Of a stretch of 64,000 nt of DNA, positions 8,330 to 17,666 are shown piece after piece. The translations under genes were made by a program, and so were the position numbers. The first letter of the stretch is position 1. Each line of letters opens with the position of its first letter. The notes under the pieces are model-generated. The model searched no databases. It was not told the DNA's origin and worked only from the letters and a program-made list of their open reading frames with translations. Source of the DNA: Trichococcus collinsii. GTDB taxonomy: Bacteria > Bacillota > Bacilli > Lactobacillales > Aerococcaceae. Where the stretch lies: positions 769,854 to 833,853 of the forward strand of contig NZ_FNQH01000001.1 in NCBI RefSeq assembly GCF_900107505.1, given 5' to 3'.

Positions 8330-11083
8330 ATGAACAATCCAGATGGAAATAAAGCAGAAAAATGGCTGAAAAAGACCGGCGATTTTTTTAAACGTCTTGG
8401 GCAATCGATAAACGGTAGCCTCCAGCGGATTTTCACAAAAGAAAATGCTGCAAAAACAAAGGATAAAGCCTTGCTTTGGGAGCAAAAAACTCACAAACGT
8501 ATAGATCAAAGCAAAGTAACTTTTCGTAGAATGAAACGGAAACTGGAAACGGAAACAAACGTGAAACCTCTTCTTTCAAAAGGAGCGTTCGGTTTCAATG
8601 TTTTTTTTGGTGTTATCCGGAACATTTCAACCGGAATCATATTATTGGTGCTCCTGTTGGGCATATTTGGCGGTGGCGTAGGATTGGGGTACTTTGCCAA
8701 TTTGATTTCAAAAGAGACTGCTCCTACATACGAAAGCATGGCGGAAGACATCGGTAATGTTGAACTTGTTTCCACTATGTACTACGCAAACACCGAAGCC
8801 ATTTCAGAAATACGGACCGACTTGGTCAGGACCACTATCGGATCGGAAAGCATCTCTCCGATCATCAAAGAAGCGCTCATTGCAACGGAAGACGAAAATT
8901 TTTATGAGCATAATGGGATTGTGCCGAAGGCAATTTTGAGGGCGCTAGTGACTGAGTTGACCGGATTCGGTAGCCAAAGCGGTGGTTCTACCCTGACACA
9001 ACAACTCGTCAAACAGCAGATATTGACGAATGAGGTAACCTTTTCCCGCAAAGCTAATGAAATTTTATTGGCTTTGCGGCTAGAGAATTTCTTTACAAAG
9101 GATGAAATCCTGACAGCTTACCTGAACGTCTCACCTTTTGGACGAAACAGCAGCGGTTCCAATATCGCAGGAATAGAGGAAGCCGCCAACGGCATATTTG
9201 GCGTCCACGCAGCCGATGTTTCCTTGGCCCAGGCTGCATTCTTGGTGGGGATTCCGCAGAATCCTTATACCTACACCCCTTTCACGCAATATGGCGAAAG
9301 AAAGGAAGATTTGACTGCAGCCTTGAACCGCAAAAATACAGTGCTTTTCCGGATGCTCAGCGAAGGCTACATCACGCAGGAAGAATATGATGCTGCAATC
9401 GCATACGACATAACCCAAGATTTCGTAGCTGCCCATGCTACGCAAGAGGACAGGAACAGTTACCTCTATCAAGCCGTCGAACGTGAGGCGATCCTCGTGC
9501 TGATGGAGCAGGCAGCTGCCGGGAATGACCTTACCTTGGAGGATCTGGAAGCGGACACCGAACTGTACAACGAATATTACGCTAATGCGGACAACACGTT
9601 ACGTTTGTCAGGCTACAATGTGTACAGCACAATCGACAAAGACATCTACAATGGAATGCAGGAAGTCGCATCAGATTACGGGCAAATTTTGGGAGAAACA
9701 TTCGTGGATACTTATGTTGATGCAGATGGGGTTACGCAGGAAGTTACTGAGCTTGCCCAAACAGGTAGTGTATTGATCGAGAACCAGACCGGGAAAATCA
9801 TTGGGTTCATTGGAGGCCGTGATTTCTCGGTCAATCAAGTGGACCACGTTTTCAGTACCAACCGCTCCCCTGGCTCCACAATCAAGCCGTTGCTTGTCTA
9901 TGCACCGGCAATCGAACAAAACCTGATCTACCCTGCTTCGATGGTGCCTGATACAAAAATTAGCATCAAACAGCCCGATGGCACACTATGGGAGCCTACA
10001 AACTTTGGCGACACCATTTCCAATACTTATATGACCGCTCGCCAAGCGCTATACCAATCAAAAAACAACCCCACAATCAAGCTCTATGTCGCTATGAACG
10101 ACAAAGGGATGAATCCTGGGCAATATTTGGAAAAAATGGGCATCACCTCGATCGACGAATCAGAATACGGCAATCCATCCTTGGCGATCGGAGCAACAAA
10201 TGATGGCCCTACCGTTTTGGAACAAACCAGCGCATTCACGACCTTCGCAACCGGAGGCGAGCATATTTCGCCTTATCTGATCGAAACGATTACGGACAAG
10301 CACGGGGACGTCGTTTATCAGCACGAGTCCGAAGCGACTGAGGTTTTCTCGCAAGACACCGCTTATCTGACTTTGGACATTCTGCGCGATGTCATAACCG
10401 ATGGTACAGGTCGGTCGATAAACAATTATCTCAATTTCAGCGCTGATTGGGCCGGAAAGACCGGAACATCGGAAGCTAACCGCGACATCTGGTTCATCGC
10501 CAGCACCCCTACCATCACGCTTAGTTCTTGGATGGGTTATGACAATTACAAAGGGGAACATGTCTTTTATGACCCTAACAATCAAGGACTTCCGACCGGG
10601 CGAAATCTGAATTACTGGTCCCAGATCGCCAACAAGATCTATAGTATCAATCCGGGCATTCTCGGCACTGATCAGACACATCAGCAACCGGAAGGGATTG
10701 TCGAAAAATCAGTACTGGCTGAAACAGGAACGTTGGCGGGAACCGTTTCGTTTGCGAACGGATTGTCCGTCACCCTTAACGGCAGTACAAGGACTGATCT
10801 GTTCAAAGCTGATGATTTACCGAAAACAATCTCCTACTATTTCTCTCCCGGCGCTACAGATAAAGACCTGGAAGACTTTTGGGACAACTATCTGGCTGAA
10901 GCAACAGCAAGGCGCAATGCGGCCGCAGCATCGTCTGCTTCAGCGGCAAACCGAAATAACGCTGCAGATAATGCTGCTGAAGAAGAGGCACCTGCCGATC
11001 CGGAGACCGACGCTCCAATTGAAGAAACAGAAACTGAAGCAGAATCCCCGCAGACTGAAGAAACGCCTGCAACTGAAGAATAA
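8330..11083 (+). CDS. class A penicillin-binding protein (bifunctional)
   Basis: 917 residues. A basic cytoplasmic N-terminus (1-95) precedes one membrane anchor (about 98-122). The GT51 glycosyltransferase domain shows EDENFYEHNG near 184 and GGSTLTQQLVKQ near 220. The transpeptidase domain shows SPGSTIKP (nucleophile Ser near 516), SKN near 575 and KTGT near 709. It polymerises and cross-links peptidoglycan at the outer face of the membrane. The last 60 residues are a low-complexity tail of Ala, Glu, Pro and Thr (EEEAPADPETDAP and similar), probably an unstructured wall-spanning extension. Monocistronic. Which class A paralogue this is (Pbp2a-, PbpF- or PbpZ-like) I cannot say. Confidence 0.93.
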   Translation: MNNPDGNKAEKWLKKTGDFFKRLGQSINGSLQRIFTKENAAKTKDKALLWEQKTHKRIDQSKVTFRRMKRKLETETNVKPLLSKGAFGFNVFFGVIRNISTGIILLVLLLGIFGGGVGLGYFANLISKETAPTYESMAEDIGNVELVSTMYYANTEAISEIRTDLVRTTIGSESISPIIKEALIATEDENFYEHNGIVPKAILRALVTELTGFGSQSGGSTLTQQLVKQQILTNEVTFSRKANEILLALRLENFFTKDEILTAYLNVSPFGRNSSGSNIAGIEEAANGIFGVHAADVSLAQAAFLVGIPQNPYTYTPFTQYGERKEDLTAALNRKNTVLFRMLSEGYITQEEYDAAIAYDITQDFVAAHATQEDRNSYLYQAVEREAILVLMEQAAAGNDLTLEDLEADTELYNEYYANADNTLRLSGYNVYSTIDKDIYNGMQEVASDYGQILGETFVDTYVDADGVTQEVTELAQTGSVLIENQTGKIIGFIGGRDFSVNQVDHVFSTNRSPGSTIKPLLVYAPAIEQNLIYPASMVPDTKISIKQPDGTLWEPTNFGDTISNTYMTARQALYQSKNNPTIKLYVAMNDKGMNPGQYLEKMGITSIDESEYGNPSLAIGATNDGPTVLEQTSAFTTFATGGEHISPYLIETITDKHGDVVYQHESEATEVFSQDTAYLTLDILRDVITDGTGRSINNYLNFSADWAGKTGTSEANRDIWFIASTPTITLSSWMGYDNYKGEHVFYDPNNQGLPTGRNLNYWSQIANKIYSINPGILGTDQTHQQPEGIVEKSVLAETGTLAGTVSFANGLSVTLNGSTRTDLFKADDLPKTISYYFSPGATDKDLEDFWDNYLAEATARRNAAAASSASAANRNNAADNAAEEEAPADPETDAPIEETETEAESPQTEETPATEE

Positions 11084-11090
11084 GCTAATG

Positions 11091-11115
11091 GCTGTCCCAA
11101 TCGGGGCAGCTTTTT
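11091..11115 (+). terminator. terminator of the penicillin-binding protein gene
   Basis: GCTGTCCC (11091-11098) pairs with GGGGCAGC (11103-11110) with a T-G contact, followed by TTTTT; eight bases past the stop codon. Confidence 0.65.
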
Positions 11116-11190
11116 CATTTGCTGTTCCCTACTTACTTGGTCTGTCGAAACAACAGTACTTCCAGCCAATCCTTTTCTGTAAGGGACAGA

Positions 11191-11227
11191 AAAAAGCCCC
11201 ACATCTATTTCGGATGCAAGGCTTTTT
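11191..11227 (-). terminator. terminator of ccpA
   Basis: AAAAAGCC (11191-11198) and GGCTTTTT (11220-11227) form a stem with a T run on the minus strand, 28 bases past the ccpA stop. Confidence 0.6.
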
Positions 11228-11255
11228 GGGCTTGATTGTCTTTCGGACGGACCGA

Positions 11256-12266
11256 TTACTTTTTAGGTAATGTTGTTCCTCTGTTGACGATTTTGTAAGG
11301 AAGGATGATGGATTTTTCATCAATCTCTTCTTTGTTCATGATTTTAGTCAACAAACGCATCGCAACAGCGCCGATATCATACAGCGGCAACATGATGGAC
11401 GTCAATTTTGGACGCGCCATTTCAGTAATGCGGGAATTGTTGCTGGCAGTGACTTCAAACTCCTCAGGGACGTTGACACCTGCATTGATGATAGCATTTA
11501 GTAGGCCGATGGCAAGTTCATCACCAGCTACATATGCTGCATCCACTCCGGCTTCAAGTAATTGTTCAGCCAATAGTTCCCCATTTTGAAGAGTCGGCTC
11601 GCATTCAAAGACCAGAGCCTCATCAAAAGCAATATTTGCATTGACCAAAGCATTCTTGTATCCCTTCAGGCGATGCTGACCATTGATTGGATTGGAAAGC
11701 GATGCTGATACGAAAGCAATATTCTTCTTGCCGTTCGCAATCATGTTCGCTACAACTTCTTCGGTTGCGCCGATGTAATCGATATTGACGCTTCCAACTT
11801 GTTGTTCAGGATCGATTGTTCCCGCCAGAACGACTGGCGTTTTGGAACGAGAGAATTCTGCGCGCAACTCATCTGTGATCTTGTTTCCCATGTAGATGAC
11901 GCCATCCACTTGTTTAGCAAGTAAGGTGTTCAATACTTGAATTTCTTTCTGGTCATTCTGATCAGAGTTCGCTAAAATGATATTATATTTGTACATTGTT
12001 GCGATATCATCGATTCCGCGTGCCAAAGATGCGAAGAATAAGTTAGTGACATCAGGGACAATAACCCCTACTGTAGTTGTTTTCTTGCTTGCCAAACCAC
12101 GGGCAACAGCATTCGGTCTGTAATCCAAACGTTCAATGACTTCCAATACCTTTTTCCTTGTGGATGGTTTTACGTTGGGATTACCGTTCACTACGCGGGA
12201 AACAGTTGCCATGGAGACATTTGCTTCGCGAGCGACATCGTAAATTGTAATCGTTTGTTTTTCCAT
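11256..12266 (-). CDS. ccpA: catabolite control protein A
   Basis: LacI-family regulator of 336 residues, the main carbon catabolite regulator of low-GC Gram-positives. The N-terminal helix-turn-helix reads TIYDVAREANVSMATVSRVVNG, followed by the hinge helix YRPNAVARGLASKKT that inserts into the operator minor groove, then the periplasmic-binding-protein-like core (about 60-330) that binds HPr-Ser-P. Length and sequence are close to CcpA rather than other LacI members, and the divergent pepQ neighbour is the classic lactic acid bacterial arrangement. A possible cre site lies in the shared upstream region, so autoregulation is plausible. Confidence 0.95.
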   Translation of the reverse strand: MEKQTITIYDVAREANVSMATVSRVVNGNPNVKPSTRKKVLEVIERLDYRPNAVARGLASKKTTTVGVIVPDVTNLFFASLARGIDDIATMYKYNIILANSDQNDQKEIQVLNTLLAKQVDGVIYMGNKITDELRAEFSRSKTPVVLAGTIDPEQQVGSVNIDYIGATEEVVANMIANGKKNIAFVSASLSNPINGQHRLKGYKNALVNANIAFDEALVFECEPTLQNGELLAEQLLEAGVDAAYVAGDELAIGLLNAIINAGVNVPEEFEVTASNNSRITEMARPKLTSIMLPLYDIGAVAMRLLTKIMNKEEIDEKSIILPYKIVNRGTTLPKK

Positions 12267-12384
12267 TTATGTTGCTCCTTATCTCAATTGTTTTCAATTT
12301 TTTATTTTCCATTATTCAACATAATGTTGTAAATATTGATTGTTTTACAAGCTTATAAAGAATTTACCATTGTTTCATGAGATA

Positions 12385-12398
12385 TGCAAGCGTTTTAT
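12385..12398. promoter_or_regulatory. candidate cre (CcpA-binding) site
   Basis: TGCAAGCGTTTTAT fits the core of the cre consensus (TG-N-AA-N-CG-N-TT) but deviates at the last two positions. It is midway between divergent ccpA and pepQ, where such sites are known in related bacteria. Confidence 0.45.
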
Positions 12399-12453
12399 AA
12401 AAGTTTTCATGAAAATTTCACATTGCAATTATCAAAAATCGAACCCTCATTAT

Positions 12454-12463
12454 ATGCTATAAT
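12454..12463 (+). promoter_or_regulatory. extended -10 promoter of pepQ
   Basis: ATGCTATAAT: consensus TATAAT at 12458-12463 with the TG-N extension directly before it; no good -35 at 16-18 bases. It lies 30 bases before the pepQ start, with the possible cre site about 60 bases upstream. Confidence 0.55.
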
Positions 12464-12492
12464 ACTAAAGAAAGGAAGGTGTCATATTAAAA

Positions 12493-13602
12493 ATGCCTTT
12501 AAACTCCATTATCAATTTAATGAAAAAACAAGATATCGATATCGTGTTTCTTAATGACCCTAAAAATGTCTTTTACGTTTCTTCATACAAAAGCGATCCA
12601 CATGAAAGGATTTTGGCGGCCATTTTATTTAAGGATGCAAAACCCCTGCTGTTTGTCCCTGCGCTGGAAGAAAATGATGCGCGGAATACCGCTGCTGATT
12701 TTGATGTGGTCAGCTACATGGATACGCAAGATCCTTGGACTGTGCTGGCAACCAGTATAAAAGAGCGTCATTCGCCGCTATCGGACTGGTCCATCGAAAA
12801 AGATTTCTTGACTGTTGAACGCATGGAAGCTTTGCAGACAAATTTCCCGACAGCAACTTTTGAGCATAACATCAGCGAAACGCTTCAAAAAATGCGCCTG
12901 ATCAAGACGGAACATGAGCTAAGCTTCATGAAGGAAGCGGGCCAATGGGCTGACGAAGCACTCAAAATAGGCGCTAATACGCTACGCGAGGGCATCACTG
13001 AACTGGAAGTCGTAGCAGAAATTGAATACCAACTGAAAAAAAGAGGCGTAGCCGAAATGAGTTTCACCACCATGGTGCTGTTCGGCGAAAATGCAGCCAG
13101 TCCTCACGGGGTTCCCGGCGACACCAAGCTCAAGCTAAACCAGTTTGTGCTGTTCGATCTGGGAACCATGCACGAGGGCTATGCCAGTGATGTGACACGC
13201 ACGCTCTTCTTTGGTGACAAGCCATCTGTGCACCAACAAGAGCTCTACGATTTGGTGTTGGCGGCCCATGATGCAGCGATGGCTGCAGTTCGCCCTGGCA
13301 TAACCGCAGGCGAATTGGATGCCACAGCGCGGAAGATTATTGCGGATGCGGGCTACGGCCGCTACTTCAACCATCGTCTGGGTCACGGTTTAGGTCAAGG
13401 CGTACATGAATACCCATCCATCATGGAAGGCAATGAAATGGTTCTCACTGAAAGCATGTGTTTTTCCATCGAGCCAGGCATCTATATCGAAGGGGATATC
13501 GGGGTCAGAGTCGAGGATTGCGGATTTGTGAGTGCGGATGGCTTTGAATCCTTCACGCATACGCCCACTGGCATCGACGCCTATTCAAAACTAACCAATT
13601 AG
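12493..13602 (+). CDS. pepQ: Xaa-Pro dipeptidase, M24 family
   Basis: 369 residues: N-terminal creatinase-like domain (1-125) and C-terminal pita-bread metallopeptidase domain. The dinuclear metal ligands are all visible: D in LFDLGTMHEGYASD (two Asp), H in RLGHGLGQGVHE, E in CFSIEPGIY and E in VRVEDCG. It removes N-terminal residues from Xaa-Pro dipeptides in the cytoplasm, the last step of proline-rich peptide use. Divergent from ccpA, which is known to control it in related lactic acid bacteria. AGGAAGGTG is 11 bases before the ATG. Confidence 0.93.
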   Translation: MPLNSIINLMKKQDIDIVFLNDPKNVFYVSSYKSDPHERILAAILFKDAKPLLFVPALEENDARNTAADFDVVSYMDTQDPWTVLATSIKERHSPLSDWSIEKDFLTVERMEALQTNFPTATFEHNISETLQKMRLIKTEHELSFMKEAGQWADEALKIGANTLREGITELEVVAEIEYQLKKRGVAEMSFTTMVLFGENAASPHGVPGDTKLKLNQFVLFDLGTMHEGYASDVTRTLFFGDKPSVHQQELYDLVLAAHDAAMAAVRPGITAGELDATARKIIADAGYGRYFNHRLGHGLGQGVHEYPSIMEGNEMVLTESMCFSIEPGIYIEGDIGVRVEDCGFVSADGFESFTHTPTGIDAYSKLTN

Positions 13603-13651
13603 TTGGTTACACTTGCACAGCGGAATAACTCCTCAAATGATACAATATAAC

Positions 13652-13688
13652 ACACAAAAAAACAGGCAGCATGCCTGTTTTTTTGTGT
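13652..13688. terminator. bidirectional terminator between pepQ and ytxH-like gene
   Basis: Seventeen-base arms ACACAAAAAAACAGGCA and complement around a GCA loop; A and T runs suit both directions. Confidence 0.8.
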
Positions 13689-13693
13689 TGCTT

Positions 13694-14158
13694 TTAGATA
13701 TTTTCCACGCTGTCTTTGACTTCTTCAACTTTTTCTTCCACTGCGGCTTTTTTCTCTTCCGTAACAGCTGCAGCTTCTTCTTTGCCTTCCTCAGCGATAA
13801 CGGATGCAAACTCTTTCACATCAGTGGCTTTCTCTTTGATTTCGTCCTTCACTTTCTTTAAATCATCACCGACATGTTTGGTCGTTTCCGTGAATTGCGT
13901 TTTGATGGAAGAAGTGGTGTCTTTCAAGTTGATTTTAATGTCTTCCGAAGTTTCTTTGGCAACATCCATGAACTCATTGCCCTTCTCAACAGCGATGTCT
14001 GCGTAATCACGTGCGGTATCAAGCAGATTATTGACTTCCTCAGTGATGTCATCACGCAATTCTTTACCTGGTTTTGGCGCAAACAATAGTGCAGTTATAG
14101 CTGCTGCTGCCCCACCGATGATTGCCCCTAATACAAATCCGCCTTTATTTTTTGTCAT
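13694..14158 (-). CDS. YtxH domain-containing protein
   Basis: About 154 residues. A hydrophobic N-terminal segment (GGFVLGAIIGGAAAAITALLFAPK) followed by PGKELRDDI is the YtxH signature; the rest is a long charged amphipathic helix rich in Lys, Glu and Val, ending in low-complexity EEKKAAVEEKVEEVKD. Bacillus YtxH belongs to a general-stress operon with YtxG and YtxJ; function unknown. I start at ATG 14158, nine bases after AAGGAG; ATG 14167 overlaps the ribosome-binding site. It follows the DUF948 gene by 40 bases and shares its transcript. Confidence 0.88.
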   Translation of the reverse strand: MTKNKGGFVLGAIIGGAAAAITALLFAPKPGKELRDDITEEVNNLLDTARDYADIAVEKGNEFMDVAKETSEDIKINLKDTTSSIKTQFTETTKHVGDDLKKVKDEIKEKATDVKEFASVIAEEGKEEAAAVTEEKKAAVEEKVEEVKDSVENI

Positions 14159-14198
14159 AATATTCATTCTCCTTTTTGTTTATGATTTGGTTGGCTCT

Positions 14199-14672
14199 TT
14201 AGTAAGTTTTGAACTTTGTGTCCTTCGTGTCCTTCGTTTCTTTCTTCGCTTGCCGTTGGCGGGCAATTGCCATTGCCGTCCGCCCAAGCTTTCCGACAGT
14301 AGAGGAACCCGATGTGCTTTTTACGCCTTTTCCTCCGCCTTTAAGTGATACTGCCAAATTTCTGGTTGATTGGTTAACATCGGAAACGGTCACACCCAAA
14401 TCGCCGATTGCGGTGAATAAGGGATCTGTCTTGCTGATTTTTCCGTTCAGGTCGTCCACCAACGTGTTGGCTTTATTCAGTAAGCCTTCAACTTCGATTG
14501 ACAAGTGATCGACATCTTTTGTGATGACCGCCAGGCTTTTATTGGCTTCCTGGGTAACTTTTTCAACTTCGCCTAAGATGTCAGTGACTTTTCTCAATGC
14601 CAAGATGATGAAAACCACCAATACCGCAAAAGCTAGTGCAGCAATCAAAGCTGCAATTTCACCATATCCCAT
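14199..14672 (-). CDS. DUF948 domain-containing protein (YtxG-like)
   Basis: 157 residues: one N-terminal membrane helix (about 5-27) and a helical domain with VTQEANKSLAVITKDVDHLSIEVEGLLNKANTLVDDLNGKI, the DUF948 pattern, then a basic Gly/Ser tail. It probably forms a membrane-attached coiled coil. First gene of a two-gene operon with the YtxH-like gene; this pair beside ccpA is conserved in Bacillus and relatives. Molecular role unknown. Confidence 0.88.
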   Translation of the reverse strand: MGYGEIAALIAALAFAVLVVFIILALRKVTDILGEVEKVTQEANKSLAVITKDVDHLSIEVEGLLNKANTLVDDLNGKISKTDPLFTAIGDLGVTVSDVNQSTRNLAVSLKGGGKGVKSTSGSSTVGKLGRTAMAIARQRQAKKETKDTKDTKFKTY

Positions 14673-14940
14673 TATTTGTACTCACTCCTTCTTAATTCAT
14701 ACTAACATCTGTCAAAGCATTGTACGAATTTTTATAAGATTTATTTCATTTATAATAAAATGATACCATAGACATTTCCGATATGCTATTGAAACCCCTT
14801 TAGATAATGCCAAATCGGCTGTAAATGGATTTCTCCGCTTTAGACATGCTTTCTTCAAAGAAACGTAATCCTATCTTCATTTTCATAAACCTTGTAATTT
14901 GATACAATGGAAACAGCTGTTTTAGAAATGAGGGATATAA

Positions 14941-15846
14941 ATGATTGATGCAAGTATACAAGACAGTGCTCTTGCACAAGATTTAATAGAGGAAGTGGTA
15001 ACGAATCCAAACATTTTTGTCAAATGGTGGAACAGCATCGCCTGGGAAGAGATTGTGGGCCTGTTTATTTCGAAAGGCATAACCCTGATTTTTTTGTTGC
15101 TCATCTTTTTTGCTTTGAAACGTTTATCCAATTACGTGTTGCACCGGACTTTCGAAAAACAAATCTTGACCAAACATATCACGCAGAATCGCGCTACCAC
15201 CATCTATAAAATAGCTGAAAATGGTTTGCGTTATCTTCTGTTTTTCTTTTTGACCTACGGAGTCCTTTCCATTATGGGTGTTCCGATCGCTACATTGGTT
15301 GCCGGTGCTGGTCTTGCGGGTCTGGCTATCAGTCTGGGCGCACAACAGTTCATCAATGATATCGTCAATGGATTCTTTATTATCCTGGAATCCCAATTTG
15401 ATGTCGGCGATCATGTTGTCATCGGCGGAATCGATGGCACTGTCGTAAACGTAGGACTACGGACGACCCAAATCAAGAGTTTTGATGGAACATTGCATTT
15501 TTTGCCGAACCATACCATAACGACCATCAGCAATTTGTCGCGAAATGATATGCGGGCAATGATTGATATTCTCTTGTATCCGGATACCGATTTCGATACC
15601 GTCGATCAGGTCATCCATGCCGTCAACGAGAGGATTGTTCCTGAACATCCGGAGATCGTCAAAGGTCCGAATGTTGTCGGCATTACCGATAAAGGGAATG
15701 GCCAACTTGCCTATCGGGTGGTTTTTTATACATTGAATGGGCAGCAGTTCACCATTCAAAACCTGTTCCTGGGAAGCTACCGCTCAGCCCTGTTGGAAGC
15801 TGGCATCCAAATTCCGGCTATGCCGTACACCGCGCCGAAAGCATAA
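14941..15846 (+). CDS. small-conductance mechanosensitive channel, MscS family
   Basis: 301 residues. Three membrane helices (about 35-60, 85-110, 115-140); the pore-lining helix carries the Gly/Ala pattern GAGLAGLAISLGAQQFINDIVNGFF, then the beta domain FDVGDHVVIGGIDGTVVNVGLRTTQIKSFDGTLHFLPN, both diagnostic. It opens under membrane tension to release solutes during osmotic downshock. The size fits the minimal MscS/YkuT type. The 268 bases before it hold no gene; they lie between divergent units and must carry both promoters. Confidence 0.93.
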   Translation: MIDASIQDSALAQDLIEEVVTNPNIFVKWWNSIAWEEIVGLFISKGITLIFLLLIFFALKRLSNYVLHRTFEKQILTKHITQNRATTIYKIAENGLRYLLFFFLTYGVLSIMGVPIATLVAGAGLAGLAISLGAQQFINDIVNGFFIILESQFDVGDHVVIGGIDGTVVNVGLRTTQIKSFDGTLHFLPNHTITTISNLSRNDMRAMIDILLYPDTDFDTVDQVIHAVNERIVPEHPEIVKGPNVVGITDKGNGQLAYRVVFYTLNGQQFTIQNLFLGSYRSALLEAGIQIPAMPYTAPKA

Positions 15847-15856
15847 GCTGCTTAAC

Positions 15857-15902
15857 AAAAAAGTGCGCATCGCCAAATGATTTGGCGATGCGCACTTTTT
15901 TT
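15857..15902. terminator. bidirectional terminator between mscS-like gene and cbpB
   Basis: Perfect arms AAAAAAGTGCGCATCGCCAAA (15857-15877) and complement (15881-15901) around a tiny loop, with A/T runs on both sides. One of the strongest hairpins in the window. Confidence 0.85.
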
Positions 15903-15936
15903 GTTGTGGGGTGGGTGCTGAAGGAGACAGCCACAT

Positions 15937-16437
15937 CTATCTTTCGGATACCACTTCTTCCTTCTCCTCGATTTTCTCAAATTTATAGAGGCGATGGAGG
16001 CCGTGTACCAAGTGATTCACTCTTGTCAGAATTTCTTTACGCGTGATGATGCCGATAAACTTGCCGTCATCTTCGGTAACGCAAAGGAAATTGTAATCGA
16101 TCAGATAGTTCAGGATATCCTCAAGGTCAGTCCATGGATGGATGGTCTGTACATTACTGTCCATCACATCTTCCACTTTGAGTGTTTCCATTTTGTCATA
16201 GCGGATCGCATCGATTTCCGTGATGGCCTTGATGATCATCGGTATGGAAATCAGTCCTTTGATGCGGGACTTCGAATCCAAAACGGGAATGACAGAATAC
16301 TTCACTTGGGACAGTACTAAAAATGCATGGTTCAGGTTATTCGAAGAATGCACATTGGCGACATTTTCGCCAAGGATCATCAGATCCCCGCACGCGTCAT
16401 TGTCCAGTAATAACCCGGCTACTTCGCTACTAATCAT
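15937..16437 (-). CDS. cbpB: cyclic-di-AMP-binding protein CbpB (CBS domains)
   Basis: 166 residues made of two CBS domains. The first covers roughly 15-75 (VANVHSSNNLNHAFLVLSQVKYSVIPVLD) and the second 85-150 (VEDVMDSNVQTIHPWTDLEDILNYL). This matches the CbpB/YkuL family, which binds c-di-AMP and, when free of it, stimulates the stringent-response enzyme Rel in Listeria and Bacillus. It is the last gene of the murI-rdgB-phosphodiesterase-cbpB operon, its usual place in these bacteria, and ends in a strong hairpin. Confidence 0.88.
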   Translation of the reverse strand: MISSEVAGLLLDNDACGDLMILGENVANVHSSNNLNHAFLVLSQVKYSVIPVLDSKSRIKGLISIPMIIKAITEIDAIRYDKMETLKVEDVMDSNVQTIHPWTDLEDILNYLIDYNFLCVTEDDGKFIGIITRKEILTRVNHLVHGLHRLYKFEKIEEKEEVVSER

Positions 16438-16504
16438 TTTAAATTCCTCCTAAAAGGTATTCATCCGGCGTCTGAGACGTCAGTGCCACCTTTATTGCAT
16501 GTGA

Positions 16505-17023
16505 TCAAAGCATTTGAAATTGTTTGTTCAGGTCGACCATCTCCTGATGGCGATCATTGTAATAGGTCACTGTGACAGAATGAACATCTATTGTGACGAT
16601 GCAATAGGTCTTTTCAGTCAGTGTGCCTCGCGGTTGGCTGATGCTGCCCGGATTGATGAACAGGATGCCCTCTTCTTGTTCCGCTTTGGCGATGTGGGTA
16701 TGTCCATAAAATACCAAGGAAGCGTTCGCTTGCTTGGCTGCTACTTTCAAACCGGCTACGGAGCCTCTCACAGAATGACGGTGCCCGTGCACCACCAGCA
16801 CATTTTTGTCGCCGGCCTGGAATCGGTATTCGTCGTTCATTTGATAATCATAATCGCAATTACCCATCACGGTGGACATGATCCCCCAGATTAGATCGGA
16901 ACTGCTCAATTCCGAATCGCCGCAGTGGACAAAATGATCCACCCGATTTGCATACCGCAAGGCCAATTCGTTCAGAATATCTTTATTGCCGTGGCTGTCG
17001 CTGACTGCAAGTATTTTTATCAT
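16505..17023 (-). CDS. YfcE/YsnB-type metallophosphodiesterase
   Basis: 172 residues with the calcineurin-like metal site: D and H in AVSDSHGN (residues 5-12), HCGDSE (about 35), MGNCDYD (about 53), VHGHRHS (about 77) and FYGHTH (about 103). Family members (YfcE, MJ0936) hydrolyse phosphodiesters with Mn or Mg; the natural substrate is not known. The start codon directly abuts the rdgB stop (TAGATG), so the two are translationally coupled. Confidence 0.9.
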   Translation of the reverse strand: MIKILAVSDSHGNKDILNELALRYANRVDHFVHCGDSELSSSDLIWGIMSTVMGNCDYDYQMNDEYRFQAGDKNVLVVHGHRHSVRGSVAGLKVAAKQANASLVFYGHTHIAKAEQEEGILFINPGSISQPRGTLTEKTYCIVTIDVHSVTVTYYNDRHQEMVDLNKQFQML

Positions 17024-17647
17024 CTAATCTGCTTCCTTTTCCAGCCAGGCAGCCCAACTCTTTTCCAGATTTTTCAAGGCGTTGGCGCGGTGACTGATCT
17101 GATTTTTTTCAACATCGCTCAATTCCGCCATCGTCTTGCCTAACTGAGGCAAATAAAACAATGGGTCATAGCCGAAACCATTGTCTCCGCTCGGAAACTC
17201 GGCGATTTCGCCCGCGACATCTCCTTCGACAACCAGACTCTCCCGATGCGGATTTGCCAACACCAGAGTGCAATGGAAGTGTGCTTTTCTGGACGGGTTC
17301 TTCTGGGATCCCAGCATCGCAAGAACCTTTGCATTATTGGCGGCGTCACTTTTCATTCCACCGGCGAAACGAGCTGAAAACACACCTGGTTGGCCATCTA
17401 ATGCATCGATGCAGATACCTGAATCGTCCGCCAAGACTGTCATGCCCAACAATCGAGCGATCGTCTCAGCTTTCTTCCGCGCATTGGCTTCAAACGTATA
17501 ACCGGTTTCCTCAACATCCTCTATCTCGGGATAATCCAACAAAGTCACGACTTCATAGCCTTTCGGTTCGAAAAGTACCGCGAAATCCCTGGCTTTCCCC
17601 GGATTTTTGGTTGCTATCACTATTTTCTTTTTTTCAGTTGCGTTCAT
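17024..17647 (-). CDS. rdgB: XTP/dITP diphosphatase (RdgB/HAM1)
   Basis: About 207 residues with the HAM1 signatures IATKNPGKARDF at the N-terminus, ADDSGICIDALDGQPGVFSARFAG (about 70-95) and GDNGFGYDPLFYLPQLGKTMAEL (about 150-172). The enzyme hydrolyses dITP, XTP and related deaminated purine triphosphates, keeping them out of DNA. I start at ATG 17647, after GAGGG; ATG 17659 is in frame but lacks a ribosome-binding site. It sits between murI and the phosphodiesterase in a conserved operon. Confidence 0.93.
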   Translation of the reverse strand: MNATEKKKIVIATKNPGKARDFAVLFEPKGYEVVTLLDYPEIEDVEETGYTFEANARKKAETIARLLGMTVLADDSGICIDALDGQPGVFSARFAGGMKSDAANNAKVLAMLGSQKNPSRKAHFHCTLVLANPHRESLVVEGDVAGEIAEFPSGDNGFGYDPLFYLPQLGKTMAELSDVEKNQISHRANALKNLEKSWAAWLEKEAD

Positions 17648-17666
17648 TCTATCCCTCATTTCTCAA